Below, one piece after another: positions 9,133 through 18,237 of a DNA stretch of 64,000 nt. The DNA is from Planctomycetota bacterium. GTDB lineage: Bacteria > Planctomycetota > JACQVV01 > JASMLP01. The DNA is taken from positions 24,633-88,632 of the forward strand of contig JASMLP010000028.1 of NCBI GenBank assembly GCA_030748635.1. The letters run 5' to 3'. The notes beneath the pieces were generated by a model. It was not told the DNA's origin and did no database searches. It was given only the letters and a program-made list of their open reading frames with translations. Numbering within the stretch: position 1 is the first letter of the stretch; every line of letters starts with the position of its first letter. A program made the translations under genes and the position numbers.

Positions 9133-11196
9133 TTATCCCGGCAGTTTCACGGTGACGGTGACTTCGTTGCCTCGCTCGTTGAAACGTACGGAATGGGAGT
9201 ACTCCTGGATGAGCAATAGGCCTCGTCCTCGTCTTTTCTTGAGATCGATCTGTTTGGTCTCACGAAGCGTATTGGAGACATCAAAGCCGCGGCCTCGGTC
9301 AGAAACCACGATTTCGAGACGATCGCCAGATGCTCGTAGTAGCAACTGGACTCGACGGATGGGATTCTCCTGATTCCCGTGTACGATGGCATTGGCCAGC
9401 AGTTCTCGAATCAGTAACCGGAACGAGCCTTCGGATTCCTCTGCGAAACCGAACTTTTTGGCCTGATCGGTGACTTCCTGCGATATGGGGCCGAGAAGCT
9501 CGCTTCTGGAGGGAATCGTGCGATACCAGGTCTGAAGGTCGGGAAGGGTACGAACCGAGAGGATGGTGACATCGTCGTCGAATGAGTTCGACCCCCTGTG
9601 ATTGCGCAAGGAAGAGAGGACCCGTCTGGCGAGCTCTGTGGCGGTATCCTTTTCGGAGTGTTCGAGGCAGTGGATCAGCTTCTCTCGGCCATAAGTCGTC
9701 CCCCCCATATTTTTGGATTCGACGAGACCGTCGGTGTAGAGAAGAAGTTTGGAGCCCGGGGCAATCTCTACGGATTCTGTTTCGTATGTGCTTGCGGAAC
9801 GCAGTCCGACCGGGAAACCGTTTTGCCCGAGAATCTGGCACTGTGAATCTTCTTGAATCAGTACGGGGTAAGGGTGGCCGGCATTGGCATATTGCAACGT
9901 CATGTGGCGAGAATCGAGAATGCCCAAAAAACAGGTGACGAACATGCCGGGGGGAGTCCCCTCGTGGAGAGCTTTGTGAGTGGAATTCAGAATCTCAGCG
10001 GGATCGTCGAGATTGTTGCTGTAAGCGTGAATCAGGCTTCGGAACATCGCCATGACCAGAGCGCTGGAGAGGTGGTGGCCCGCTACATCGGCGACAAGGA
10101 TCACCGTCTGGAAGGATGAAATGGGGAATGTGTCGTGATAATCGCCCCCCAGGGTGTTGGTGGAACATCGTTCACTTCCCAATTCGATCCCCAGCAATTC
10201 CGGGGTTTTTCGGGGAAGAAGAAACTGCTGAATCGACAGGGCATTCTGGATTTCCTGGTCGATGCGACGTTTCTCCATGGCCTGGGATTGAAGCAAGATC
10301 TTTTCGTAGAGCACGCCGGTTTGAACTCCCACGGCGCTGACTCGTTCGAGGTCGTGCTGTCCAAACATGTGTGAAATTCTGGACGTGTTACAGAGAAGAA
10401 CTCCCTCTACCTGGTCATTCGCGATCAGGGGCGCCGCGATGACACTCTGGATTTTTCCCAGGCGGACCGACTCTCGATGCTGAAACCTCGCGTCTCGTAG
10501 CATGTTCTGGAAGAGAATGGACTCGCCACTTCGAAGAACTTCTTCCGTGACCGCGCTGGAGACTCTCGGATAAGGGCCGCGAACTTGGGTTTCTTTCAAA
10601 TTTTGATTTCGATAGGCGATGATGCGGAGCTTTTCTTCGGGTCCAGATCGGAGAAGAACATATCCGTGTTCGGCATGTGGCAATTCGTCCATTACGATGC
10701 GCAGGACGTTCCGGAGTAATTTGTCTGCGTCGATAATGTGCGTGAGTTCGGTGGTGATGCGGTAGAGGAGGGCGAGGTCGTTTTGGGTCTGGTGGAGATC
10801 GTCGACCAGTCGACGGTGGATTTCGACCGGTCGCCCTCGACCTTCGATGCCCGAAGAGGTCTCATCGGTCCAGAGATCGTCGGAAGTCTGGTCTTCCGGG
10901 GAGGGCTCGGTTTCAGTCCCATCGTCATACATCATCCGGACCGCCTGGGTTTCGAGGAGGTCTCCATGCTGTAAGGTATGGCTCCGAGTGGCATTTCCGT
11001 TCACCGTGAAGGGGAGATCGGAATGTACCTGAAGGATTTGGTGGGAGGATTCGGAGAGGATGGAGAATCCGGCTTTTTGGGACACGATTCGTCGAGGAGG
11101 GCATCCCTTGTCGATCGTAAAGTGGCCACCGGAACTCAGGTCGAATCGAGTTCCCGATCCCGGGCCGTGCAGGATGATAAGCAAGGGTTCTGTCAT
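9133..11196 (-). CDS. FHA-like / GAF / PP2C (SpoIIE) phosphatase / RsbW-like HATPase fusion regulator
   Basis: N-terminal FHA-like beta region, GAF, PP2C/SpoIIE motifs (LGGDYHDTFPI, VADVAGHHLSSALVMAMFRS, LLLYTDGLVESKN), C-terminal HATPase (LIRELLANAIVHGN, VSDRGRGFD, GRGLLLI). Confidence 0.85.
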   Translation of the reverse strand: MTEPLLIILHGPGSGTRFDLSSGGHFTIDKGCPPRRIVSQKAGFSILSESSHQILQVHSDLPFTVNGNATRSHTLQHGDLLETQAVRMMYDDGTETEPSPEDQTSDDLWTDETSSGIEGRGRPVEIHRRLVDDLHQTQNDLALLYRITTELTHIIDADKLLRNVLRIVMDELPHAEHGYVLLRSGPEEKLRIIAYRNQNLKETQVRGPYPRVSSAVTEEVLRSGESILFQNMLRDARFQHRESVRLGKIQSVIAAPLIANDQVEGVLLCNTSRISHMFGQHDLERVSAVGVQTGVLYEKILLQSQAMEKRRIDQEIQNALSIQQFLLPRKTPELLGIELGSERCSTNTLGGDYHDTFPISSFQTVILVADVAGHHLSSALVMAMFRSLIHAYSNNLDDPAEILNSTHKALHEGTPPGMFVTCFLGILDSRHMTLQYANAGHPYPVLIQEDSQCQILGQNGFPVGLRSASTYETESVEIAPGSKLLLYTDGLVESKNMGGTTYGREKLIHCLEHSEKDTATELARRVLSSLRNHRGSNSFDDDVTILSVRTLPDLQTWYRTIPSRSELLGPISQEVTDQAKKFGFAEESEGSFRLLIRELLANAIVHGNQENPIRRVQLLLRASGDRLEIVVSDRGRGFDVSNTLRETKQIDLKKRRGRGLLLIQEYSHSVRFNERGNEVTVTVKLPG

Positions 11197-11230
11197 GTCA
11201 CCATTGTATTCAGAAGCGGTGCTGTAGAGA

Positions 11231-12955
11231 ATGTCGCCCATGAATCCTCTTGTACAGGTTGTTCTTGACGATATCGCGCAGCAGGTGGCTACCCGGATGG
11301 ATCTGGAAGTGGCCGAGGTCCGTTCTTTACTCGAGGTCCCTCGTGAATCCGGGCGGGGAGATTTCGCCTTGCCCTGTTTCCCATTTGCTCGGGTGATGCG
11401 TCGCGCTCCCCAGCAAATCGCGGAGGAGATCGCGACGGCTTTCGAGCCGGGGCCGATTATACAAAGTTGCCAGGCGACTGGACCCTTTGTCAATTTTACC
11501 CTCGATCCCGCCGAGCGGGCTCGACGAGTTCTGGGAGCCATCCACTCCGGTGGAGACGATTTCGGAAGCCAGGATATAGGGAGCGGGAAAACGGTGGTTC
11601 TGGACTATTCCAGCCCTAATATTGCCAAGCCGTTTCATGTCGGCCATCTTCGCTCCACCGTGATCGGCGCGGCTCTCATCCGGGTCTACAGGAGCCTGGG
11701 ATATCAGACGATCGGGGTGAACCACTTGGGGGACTGGGGAACCCAGTTCGGGCATATGATGGCCGCTTACTCCAGGGAAGACTGGAAGGATCCTGAGCGA
11801 GAAGCTTCTGATCCGATTCCGTTTTATCGGGAACTCTATGCTCGTTTCAATCTCGAGATCGAGCGGGATGCGGGGCTGGCCGAGGAAGGACGGAACTGGT
11901 TCCGGAGGCTGGAGGAAGGGGATCAGGAAGCCCGAGAGCTCTGGAAGAAATTTCACGATGTTTCGATGATCGAGTTCGATCGAATTTACCGTAAGCTTGG
12001 AGTCACCTTCGATCATTTTACCGGGGAGTCTTTTTACAACGACAAGATGGACCGAGTTGTGGAAGAGGCGCGTTCGCGGGAGGTGGCGGTGGAGAGTGAG
12101 GGGGCGCTGGTGATTTCGGTTGGAGACCATGTGCCTCCGGTCATGTTGCTCAAGAGTAACGGGACGACGACTTACCACACTCGTGATCTGGCTGCCGCCA
12201 TGTACCGACAAGAGACATTTGATTTCGAAATGCTCCTCTATGTGGTTGGGGAAGAGCAGCGCCTCCATTTTCAGCAACTCTTTCACGCGTTGGAGCGGAT
12301 GGGATTTGAATGGGCCGCGCGCTGCCGGCATGTGGGATTTGGTCGCTATCCCAATATCTCCAGTCGGGGGCAGGGTGGGAAACGGTTCGTAGGGCTCGAC
12401 GAGATCCTGGATGAAGCGATCCGAAGGGCCAAGGAGAAGGCTTCGGAGAATTCTGACATCGAAGACGCCAGCGGCGTGGCCGAGGTCGTGGGGATCGGGG
12501 CGGTGATTTTCAACGACCTCAAGAACAATCGGAAAAAGGATGTCGATTTCGATCCGGAAGACTGGAATACGATTCTGGAATTTCGCGGAGATACGGGCCC
12601 CTATGTCCAGTACAGTCACGCTCGAACAGCCTCGATCATTCGCAAGCACGGGGCGCCCGTGTCCACTCGCATCGACTATCAGCTTCTGACCACTCCGGAA
12701 GACCGGACCCTGGTCTCTTTGCTCGAATCCTATCCCGGACGACTGGCCATGGCGGGGCAGGAGGTCGAGCCGTCTCTCGTGACTCGATATCTCCTCGATC
12801 TGACCAAGGCTCTGAGTCATTACTACCATAAACACAAGGTCCTCGTGGAGGATCCTCCATTGCGAGCAGCTCGTATCTTGCTCATCGACTGTGCGCGCCA
12901 GGTGATCGCCAACGGATTGAAGATCCTGGGGGTTGCCGCGCCGGAGAGGATGTAG
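11231..12955 (+). CDS. argS: Arginyl-tRNA synthetase
   Basis: VLDYSSPNIAKPFHVGHLRSTVIGAALIRVYRSLGY class I HIGH region; C-terminal DALR-like domain. Confidence 0.95.
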   Translation: MSPMNPLVQVVLDDIAQQVATRMDLEVAEVRSLLEVPRESGRGDFALPCFPFARVMRRAPQQIAEEIATAFEPGPIIQSCQATGPFVNFTLDPAERARRVLGAIHSGGDDFGSQDIGSGKTVVLDYSSPNIAKPFHVGHLRSTVIGAALIRVYRSLGYQTIGVNHLGDWGTQFGHMMAAYSREDWKDPEREASDPIPFYRELYARFNLEIERDAGLAEEGRNWFRRLEEGDQEARELWKKFHDVSMIEFDRIYRKLGVTFDHFTGESFYNDKMDRVVEEARSREVAVESEGALVISVGDHVPPVMLLKSNGTTTYHTRDLAAAMYRQETFDFEMLLYVVGEEQRLHFQQLFHALERMGFEWAARCRHVGFGRYPNISSRGQGGKRFVGLDEILDEAIRRAKEKASENSDIEDASGVAEVVGIGAVIFNDLKNNRKKDVDFDPEDWNTILEFRGDTGPYVQYSHARTASIIRKHGAPVSTRIDYQLLTTPEDRTLVSLLESYPGRLAMAGQEVEPSLVTRYLLDLTKALSHYYHKHKVLVEDPPLRAARILLIDCARQVIANGLKILGVAAPERM

Positions 12956-12962
12956 GGAAATC

Positions 12963-14081
12963 ATGATGGACCGACCTCTGGAAGGTTTCACAATCCTGGA
13001 CCTGAGTCAGTTGCTTCCCGGCCCCTACGCCACTCGTCTGCTGGCCGACCTGGGAGCCCGAGTGATCAAGGTGGAACCTCCGGGGGGAGATCCTCTGAGG
13101 CAGGTTCCGCCGACGGATGCCGAGGGAAAGAGCCTCCTTTTCGCCGCGATCAATCACGGCAAGGAGAGTGTGGTTCTGGATCTGAAGCAGGATGCCGATC
13201 GAAAAAAACTGGCCACCCTGGTCGGGCGGGCTGACGGTCTGGTGGAGTCTTTCCGGCCGGGAGTTACGGCGCGACTGGGAGCCGATTATGAAACCTTGAA
13301 AGCGATTCACCCTGGGCTGATCTACTGTTCGATCACCGGGTTTGGTCAAGATGGCGCCTGGTCTTCTCGTCCCGGGCATGACCTCAATTTTGTTTCACTT
13401 AGCGGGATTCTGGCGACGACAGGTCCTCGTTCCGGTGAAGCCGGTATTCCGGGATTTCCTGTGGGGGATGTCGCCGGAGGCTCTCTGGTCTCGGTTCTGG
13501 GAATCCTGGCCGCACTTCTGGGCCGCTCCCGGAGTGGGCGGGGGTGTCATCTCGATATTTCGATGTCCGAGGCGGTCGCTTCGCTGGCCGTGGTTCCCTG
13601 GGTTCACTGTCGCGCACTGGAAGAGTCGGGACGGCCGGGGACGTTGCCGCTGACCGGTCTTTTGCCCAGTTATCGGCTCTACGAGACTTCGGATGGGCGA
13701 TCCCTTGCTGTGGCCGCGTTGGAGCCGAAGTTCTGGCTTCCGCTTTGCGAAGCGCTCGAGCTTTCCGATCACGCCGGAAGCGCGTACGGGGATGATCCCG
13801 AGGTTCATCGGGATTTCGAGGCGGTGTTTGCGACTCGCACCCTGGAGGAATGGGTGAAAACTTTAGAGACGGTGGAAACCTGTGTTTCTCCGGTTTTGAC
13901 TCCGATTGAGGCCGCTCGTTCCTCGCTTTTTCAGGAGCGCGATTTTTCGGGTCAGGCCGAACCGTTCGCGCCGGGCTTTCCCTACTGTGTCGATGGCCAG
14001 AGACCTGGCGGATTGGGAACAACCTCCGATCTGGGAGCGGATACCCAACAGGTCATGGATTGGGCGGAGTCCGGATCCTGA
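12963..14081 (+). CDS. CaiB/BaiF family class III CoA-transferase
   Basis: LEGFTILDLSQLLPGPYATRLLADLGARVIKVEPPGGDPLR and LVESFRPGVTARLGADYETLKAIHPGLIYCSITGFGQDG. Confidence 0.9.
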   Translation: MMDRPLEGFTILDLSQLLPGPYATRLLADLGARVIKVEPPGGDPLRQVPPTDAEGKSLLFAAINHGKESVVLDLKQDADRKKLATLVGRADGLVESFRPGVTARLGADYETLKAIHPGLIYCSITGFGQDGAWSSRPGHDLNFVSLSGILATTGPRSGEAGIPGFPVGDVAGGSLVSVLGILAALLGRSRSGRGCHLDISMSEAVASLAVVPWVHCRALEESGRPGTLPLTGLLPSYRLYETSDGRSLAVAALEPKFWLPLCEALELSDHAGSAYGDDPEVHRDFEAVFATRTLEEWVKTLETVETCVSPVLTPIEAARSSLFQERDFSGQAEPFAPGFPYCVDGQRPGGLGTTSDLGADTQQVMDWAESGS

Positions 14082-14089
14082 AAAAACGA

Positions 14090-15037
14090 CTATTCGGTGG
14101 GCTCCGTTCTCGGTTGAGAATGGCGGTACCAGAAGGGGTAGCGGGACACTTCCTGGAAGCCGGAATGTTCGTAGAGGGAGCAGGCTGCGAAGTTGCCTTC
14201 GATCACGGTCAGGCGAACCCGAGCAATGCCTTGTCGATTGAATCCGGAAAGGCAGGCGCTGAGAAGGGCCTGGCCGAGGCCTCGCCCCCGATGCTCCGAG
14301 AGGACGTAGAGTTGGGCGATGATTCCGTCCGCGGTGGCGCCACAAAAACCGCAGGGTTTATTCTCGTAGGTGGCGACCAGGGAGCGAGACGAGCGCTGAG
14401 GGGTTCCGGGATTCAGGACCGGAAGTCGGATGAGATCTCGACACTCCTCGATCGGATGAGGAATCGTGTTCATGAGCAGGTCGGGCGATCGGAACATGAT
14501 GCTTGCGCACAGATCAAGATCCTCCGGTTGGTAGGGGCGCAGTTCATAGCCTTTGTGGAGATCTGGGGAGGAGACGGGATTTTCCCGGGAAAAAAGATGT
14601 TCCAGAATCCGGACCTGAAAGGCGCGAAACCCTATCGAAAGGAAAACGTTTCTGAAGAGGTGTTTGGGACGTCCGATCGGTTCGTCCCAGCTCTGGTTGC
14701 TGGAGATCTGAGTCGGAATCTGTGGAGTTTCCTGATCGACGTGTCGAGATCCACATCGGACCAGTTCTCGCAGTACTCGGGGGTGATCTCCCACGGCATG
14801 GATCAGGGCCAAATCGGTTTTCTGGCCGGCAATGGGGCGCAGGACGATGAATCCTGTGGGACGGTTCGATTGTCGAGCGAGAAGAACCGGATTTTCCTCG
14901 ATGCGAGTTTTCCACGCGCGAACAGCGCTTTTCGAAAAGGCGGTTCCAAAGGTTCGCTGGAAACGTTTTTCCAGATCGTCTACCAGCGGATCCAGTCCGT
15001 CCCGGCTTTTTTCGACTTCTATGTTCATCACTCCCAT
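14090..15037 (-). CDS. GNAT family N-acetyltransferase, probably tandem GNAT
   Basis: C-terminal RGRGLGQALLSACLSGFNRQGIARVRLTVIEGNFAACSLYEHSGF motif A/B; second degenerate copy in N-half. Confidence 0.8.
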   Translation of the reverse strand: MGVMNIEVEKSRDGLDPLVDDLEKRFQRTFGTAFSKSAVRAWKTRIEENPVLLARQSNRPTGFIVLRPIAGQKTDLALIHAVGDHPRVLRELVRCGSRHVDQETPQIPTQISSNQSWDEPIGRPKHLFRNVFLSIGFRAFQVRILEHLFSRENPVSSPDLHKGYELRPYQPEDLDLCASIMFRSPDLLMNTIPHPIEECRDLIRLPVLNPGTPQRSSRSLVATYENKPCGFCGATADGIIAQLYVLSEHRGRGLGQALLSACLSGFNRQGIARVRLTVIEGNFAACSLYEHSGFQEVSRYPFWYRHSQPRTEPTE

Positions 15038-15099
15038 GGTTCGATCATTTTATGGGAGTTCTTGCGTCGGAGAGCACCTCTTACTGAAAATAGATCTAC

Positions 15100-18000
15100 A
15101 TGAAGATCTCGGAGAACTCATTTATTCGCTGGGCGATCGATCGGCCCGTGACGGTTCGCATGGTTTTGCTGGCTGTCGTGGTGGTCGGATTTCTGGTTTA
15201 CCAGCGGATCCCGTTACAGCAATTTCCTAGTGGATTTAATCCTCGTTTTCTGACCATCCGGGTTCCGTATCGATCCACGTCTCCCGAGGAGGTGGAGCGG
15301 GCTATCGTGCTCCCGGTGGAAGAGGCTATCGGGACCCTTTCGGGGATCGAGGAACTCCGCTCTCACGCGATGGAGAATGGAGCCCGTTTCGCCCTCCGCT
15401 TTGCCGGCGGAACGGATATGGATGCGGCCTATGTTCAGGTTGTGGATCGGATGGAACTGGCCATGGTCCGGTTACCGAGCGATGTCCAGAGGTACTGGAT
15501 CCGAAAATTCAATCTGGCGGATCGACCCATTCTCTGGATGGCGGCGAGTTCGGTGTCGGGAAAGGAATCCGGGCTTCTACTCGAGCGAGCCCACGATATA
15601 CAAAATCATGTAATTCGAAGACTCGAGCGAGTTCCCGGGGTGGCCAAAGTGGAGGGGGGCGGACTGACTCGAAAACGTTATGAAATCGTTTTCAATCTAG
15701 GGGCGTTGAGACGCCACCGGATCAACCTGTACGCACTGCTCAATCGGCTCGAAAAGGAGAACCTGGATCTGTCGATCGGTGAAGTGTTTCGGGGGGGGCG
15801 TCGGCACTATCTGCGGTCGGTCGGGCGTTTCTCGTCCTTGCCAGAAGTCGAGCGCTTTCCCGTCGCGCCGGGGGTACCTCTTACCGCGGTGGCGACGCTT
15901 CGGGAAGTGCATTTTCTCGAAAGAGATGTCGCACGGGTGGATGGATTATCGGCCACCACGTTTGCGGTTTACAAGGAGGGCGACGCGAATACCGTCGAGA
16001 CCGCCGCGGCGGTTCGCAGGGTGATCACTTCGGACCTTCCGGAGCATCCATCTCTGGCGGGGTTGCGGTTTCATGTTCTGTGGGATCAGGGAGAATCCAT
16101 ACGCTGGTCGATGGAGCAATTAGAGGAGACGGCGGCCTTTGGTGGCGCACTCGCGATCCTGGTGCTCTTCGTGTTTTTGCGGCGCATCGGAATGACCGCG
16201 ATCATCTCTTTTGCGATCCCCTTTTCACTCGTTTTGACTCTGATCGTGCTCTATTTCCAGGGGGAGAGTCTGAACATGATCTCCCTGATGGGGTTGACTC
16301 TCGGAGTGGGGATGCTGGTCGACAATTCGGTCGTGGTTTCCGAGAGCATCGAGAGGGTTCGGGATCGAAAGGTGGGTGATTCGCGTTCGGCGGCTCTTCT
16401 GGGGACTTCCGAGGTCGCCTTAGCGGTGCTCATCGCGACGAGCACGACGCTGGTGGTGTTCGTGCCGTTGATGTTGATGGGAGAGGATAATTTTCAGTTT
16501 TTCATGATGCGTCTGGGATTGCCTATCTGTTACGCGTTGATCGCCAGTCTCGGTACCGCGTTGATTCTGATCCCCTTCGCGGCCAGTCGACTCCCCGATC
16601 CGTGTCGCTCTTCGGGAGCGGTTCGTGGGGGGATCTGGGCGTTATTCGACCGGGGGGTCGAGCGTTTCTTGAGCGCGCTGCAGGGGATTTATCTTTCGAT
16701 GTTGGGGTGGATGTTGCGTCGCCGGGCCGATGCGCTCTTACTCCTTTTGCTTCCCGCGTTTCTCGGGATGGCCTGGCTCCACGGGCAGTTGAACAGGACC
16801 GACGAAAATCAGGGCGAAGATCGGGACTTTATCCTCTCGGTCCGATTCCCGGATTCTTACGATCTTTCCGATGCCGATCACGCCATGGCGATGGCTGAAC
16901 AAGCTCTGCTGGAAAAGGTTTCGAAAAAGCGACTGGAGATCGACCGGGTATTCTGCAAGTTCGATGCTCGAAGAGGCCGGCTCTGGGTTTTTCTGACACC
17001 GGGGGAGAAGGCTGTTCGTCCCCGCAGCGAGATCCTCCCAGAGGTCGAAGAGAAGCTCCCGAAAATGAAGAATATCGATTTTCAGGTGGGTTGGCATTCG
17101 GGGCGCGGGGAGGACGACTCCAAGATCCCGATCGTTCTGGAGGGGAGGGATACCCAGCGACTCGTGGCGCTGGCCGAGGATGTTCAGCGTTTGATCGGCG
17201 GATTGCCGGGAGTGGTCGGCATCGAAACGGATATCGAGTCGGGTTACGAGGAGGTGCACGTCCACATCGACCGGCAGGCGGCAGAACGGGTAGGAGTCGA
17301 TCCGAGGAACGCGATGGGTACGCTTGTGTACACCTTGCGTGGCCGCAGTCTTCCCGAGCTTCAGATGGGAGATGAGGAAATCGATCTGTTGGCCCGGTTC
17401 GAGGAGGAGGCCCCACTCACTATCGCGGACCTCCGGGATTTGCGCGTATTTACCCGAAACGGCGGGACCGTGCCGCTGGGCGGATTCGCCGACTTTCGGC
17501 CGTCACGTGGAATGGGCGGGATCCAGCGAGTCAACGGGATGACTCGAGTGACGGTTCTGGCCACATCGACCAGCGAGGACCTGGAGAAACTTTCGGCGAG
17601 TATCGATGCTCGTCTTGCCGGATTGTCTCTACCCGAGGGATATCGGTGGGTTTTCTCCGGGCGATTCGAGAAGATGGCAGAGAACATGAAGGCTTATAAA
17701 TTTGCCATGCTGATGGCGGTGGTATTCGTATTTTTGTTGATGGGTGTATTGTTCGAGTCGATAGTGCTCCCCTTCGCCGTTCTGGCTACGATTCCCTTCG
17801 GGTTTTTGGGCGTGTACGCCATCCTTGTGCTGACCGACACCGCGATGGGGGTCCTGTCCCTGATCGGGGTCGTGATCTTGGTCGGGATCGTGGTCAATAA
17901 CGGAGTCGTACTCGTGGATCGGATCAATCGGTTGCGACGTTCTGGAGAAACGCGAACTGCGGCGATCCTGGGGGCGGGAGCGGCTCGTTTACGGCCGATT

Positions 18001-18237
18001 CTCATGACCGCCTTGACCACCATTGTCGGGTTGATCCCCATGGCTTTTGGGGCGAGCGGAACCACCGGTATCCCTTACTTTCCCATTGCTCGCACGGTGA
18101 TCGGGGGATTGACGGCTTCGACCCTATTTACCCTGTTTCTGGTGCCGCTGGTTTTCACGCTTCTGGAAGATTTTGGACAGGAAATTCGTCGTCTTGTAAA
18201 CCGGTTTCTCGCGGCCGGATCTCGGGAGGTGACGTGA
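15100..18237 (+). CDS. RND superfamily (AcrB-like) efflux transporter
   Basis: 1045 aa; TM1 FIRWAIDRPVTVRMVLLAVVVVGFLVYQRIPLQQFP, TM4 MGLTLGVGMLVDNSVVVSESIERVRD, duplicated architecture. Confidence 0.9.
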   Translation: MKISENSFIRWAIDRPVTVRMVLLAVVVVGFLVYQRIPLQQFPSGFNPRFLTIRVPYRSTSPEEVERAIVLPVEEAIGTLSGIEELRSHAMENGARFALRFAGGTDMDAAYVQVVDRMELAMVRLPSDVQRYWIRKFNLADRPILWMAASSVSGKESGLLLERAHDIQNHVIRRLERVPGVAKVEGGGLTRKRYEIVFNLGALRRHRINLYALLNRLEKENLDLSIGEVFRGGRRHYLRSVGRFSSLPEVERFPVAPGVPLTAVATLREVHFLERDVARVDGLSATTFAVYKEGDANTVETAAAVRRVITSDLPEHPSLAGLRFHVLWDQGESIRWSMEQLEETAAFGGALAILVLFVFLRRIGMTAIISFAIPFSLVLTLIVLYFQGESLNMISLMGLTLGVGMLVDNSVVVSESIERVRDRKVGDSRSAALLGTSEVALAVLIATSTTLVVFVPLMLMGEDNFQFFMMRLGLPICYALIASLGTALILIPFAASRLPDPCRSSGAVRGGIWALFDRGVERFLSALQGIYLSMLGWMLRRRADALLLLLLPAFLGMAWLHGQLNRTDENQGEDRDFILSVRFPDSYDLSDADHAMAMAEQALLEKVSKKRLEIDRVFCKFDARRGRLWVFLTPGEKAVRPRSEILPEVEEKLPKMKNIDFQVGWHSGRGEDDSKIPIVLEGRDTQRLVALAEDVQRLIGGLPGVVGIETDIESGYEEVHVHIDRQAAERVGVDPRNAMGTLVYTLRGRSLPELQMGDEEIDLLARFEEEAPLTIADLRDLRVFTRNGGTVPLGGFADFRPSRGMGGIQRVNGMTRVTVLATSTSEDLEKLSASIDARLAGLSLPEGYRWVFSGRFEKMAENMKAYKFAMLMAVVFVFLLMGVLFESIVLPFAVLATIPFGFLGVYAILVLTDTAMGVLSLIGVVILVGIVVNNGVVLVDRINRLRRSGETRTAAILGAGAARLRPILMTALTTIVGLIPMAFGASGTTGIPYFPIARTVIGGLTASTLFTLFLVPLVFTLLEDFGQEIRRLVNRFLAAGSREVT

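Noticed and set aside
11327-12991. 554-aa minus-strand ORF antisense to argS
   Set aside because: Shadow ORF: argS on the + strand has clear family motifs throughout, while the antisense product shows none.
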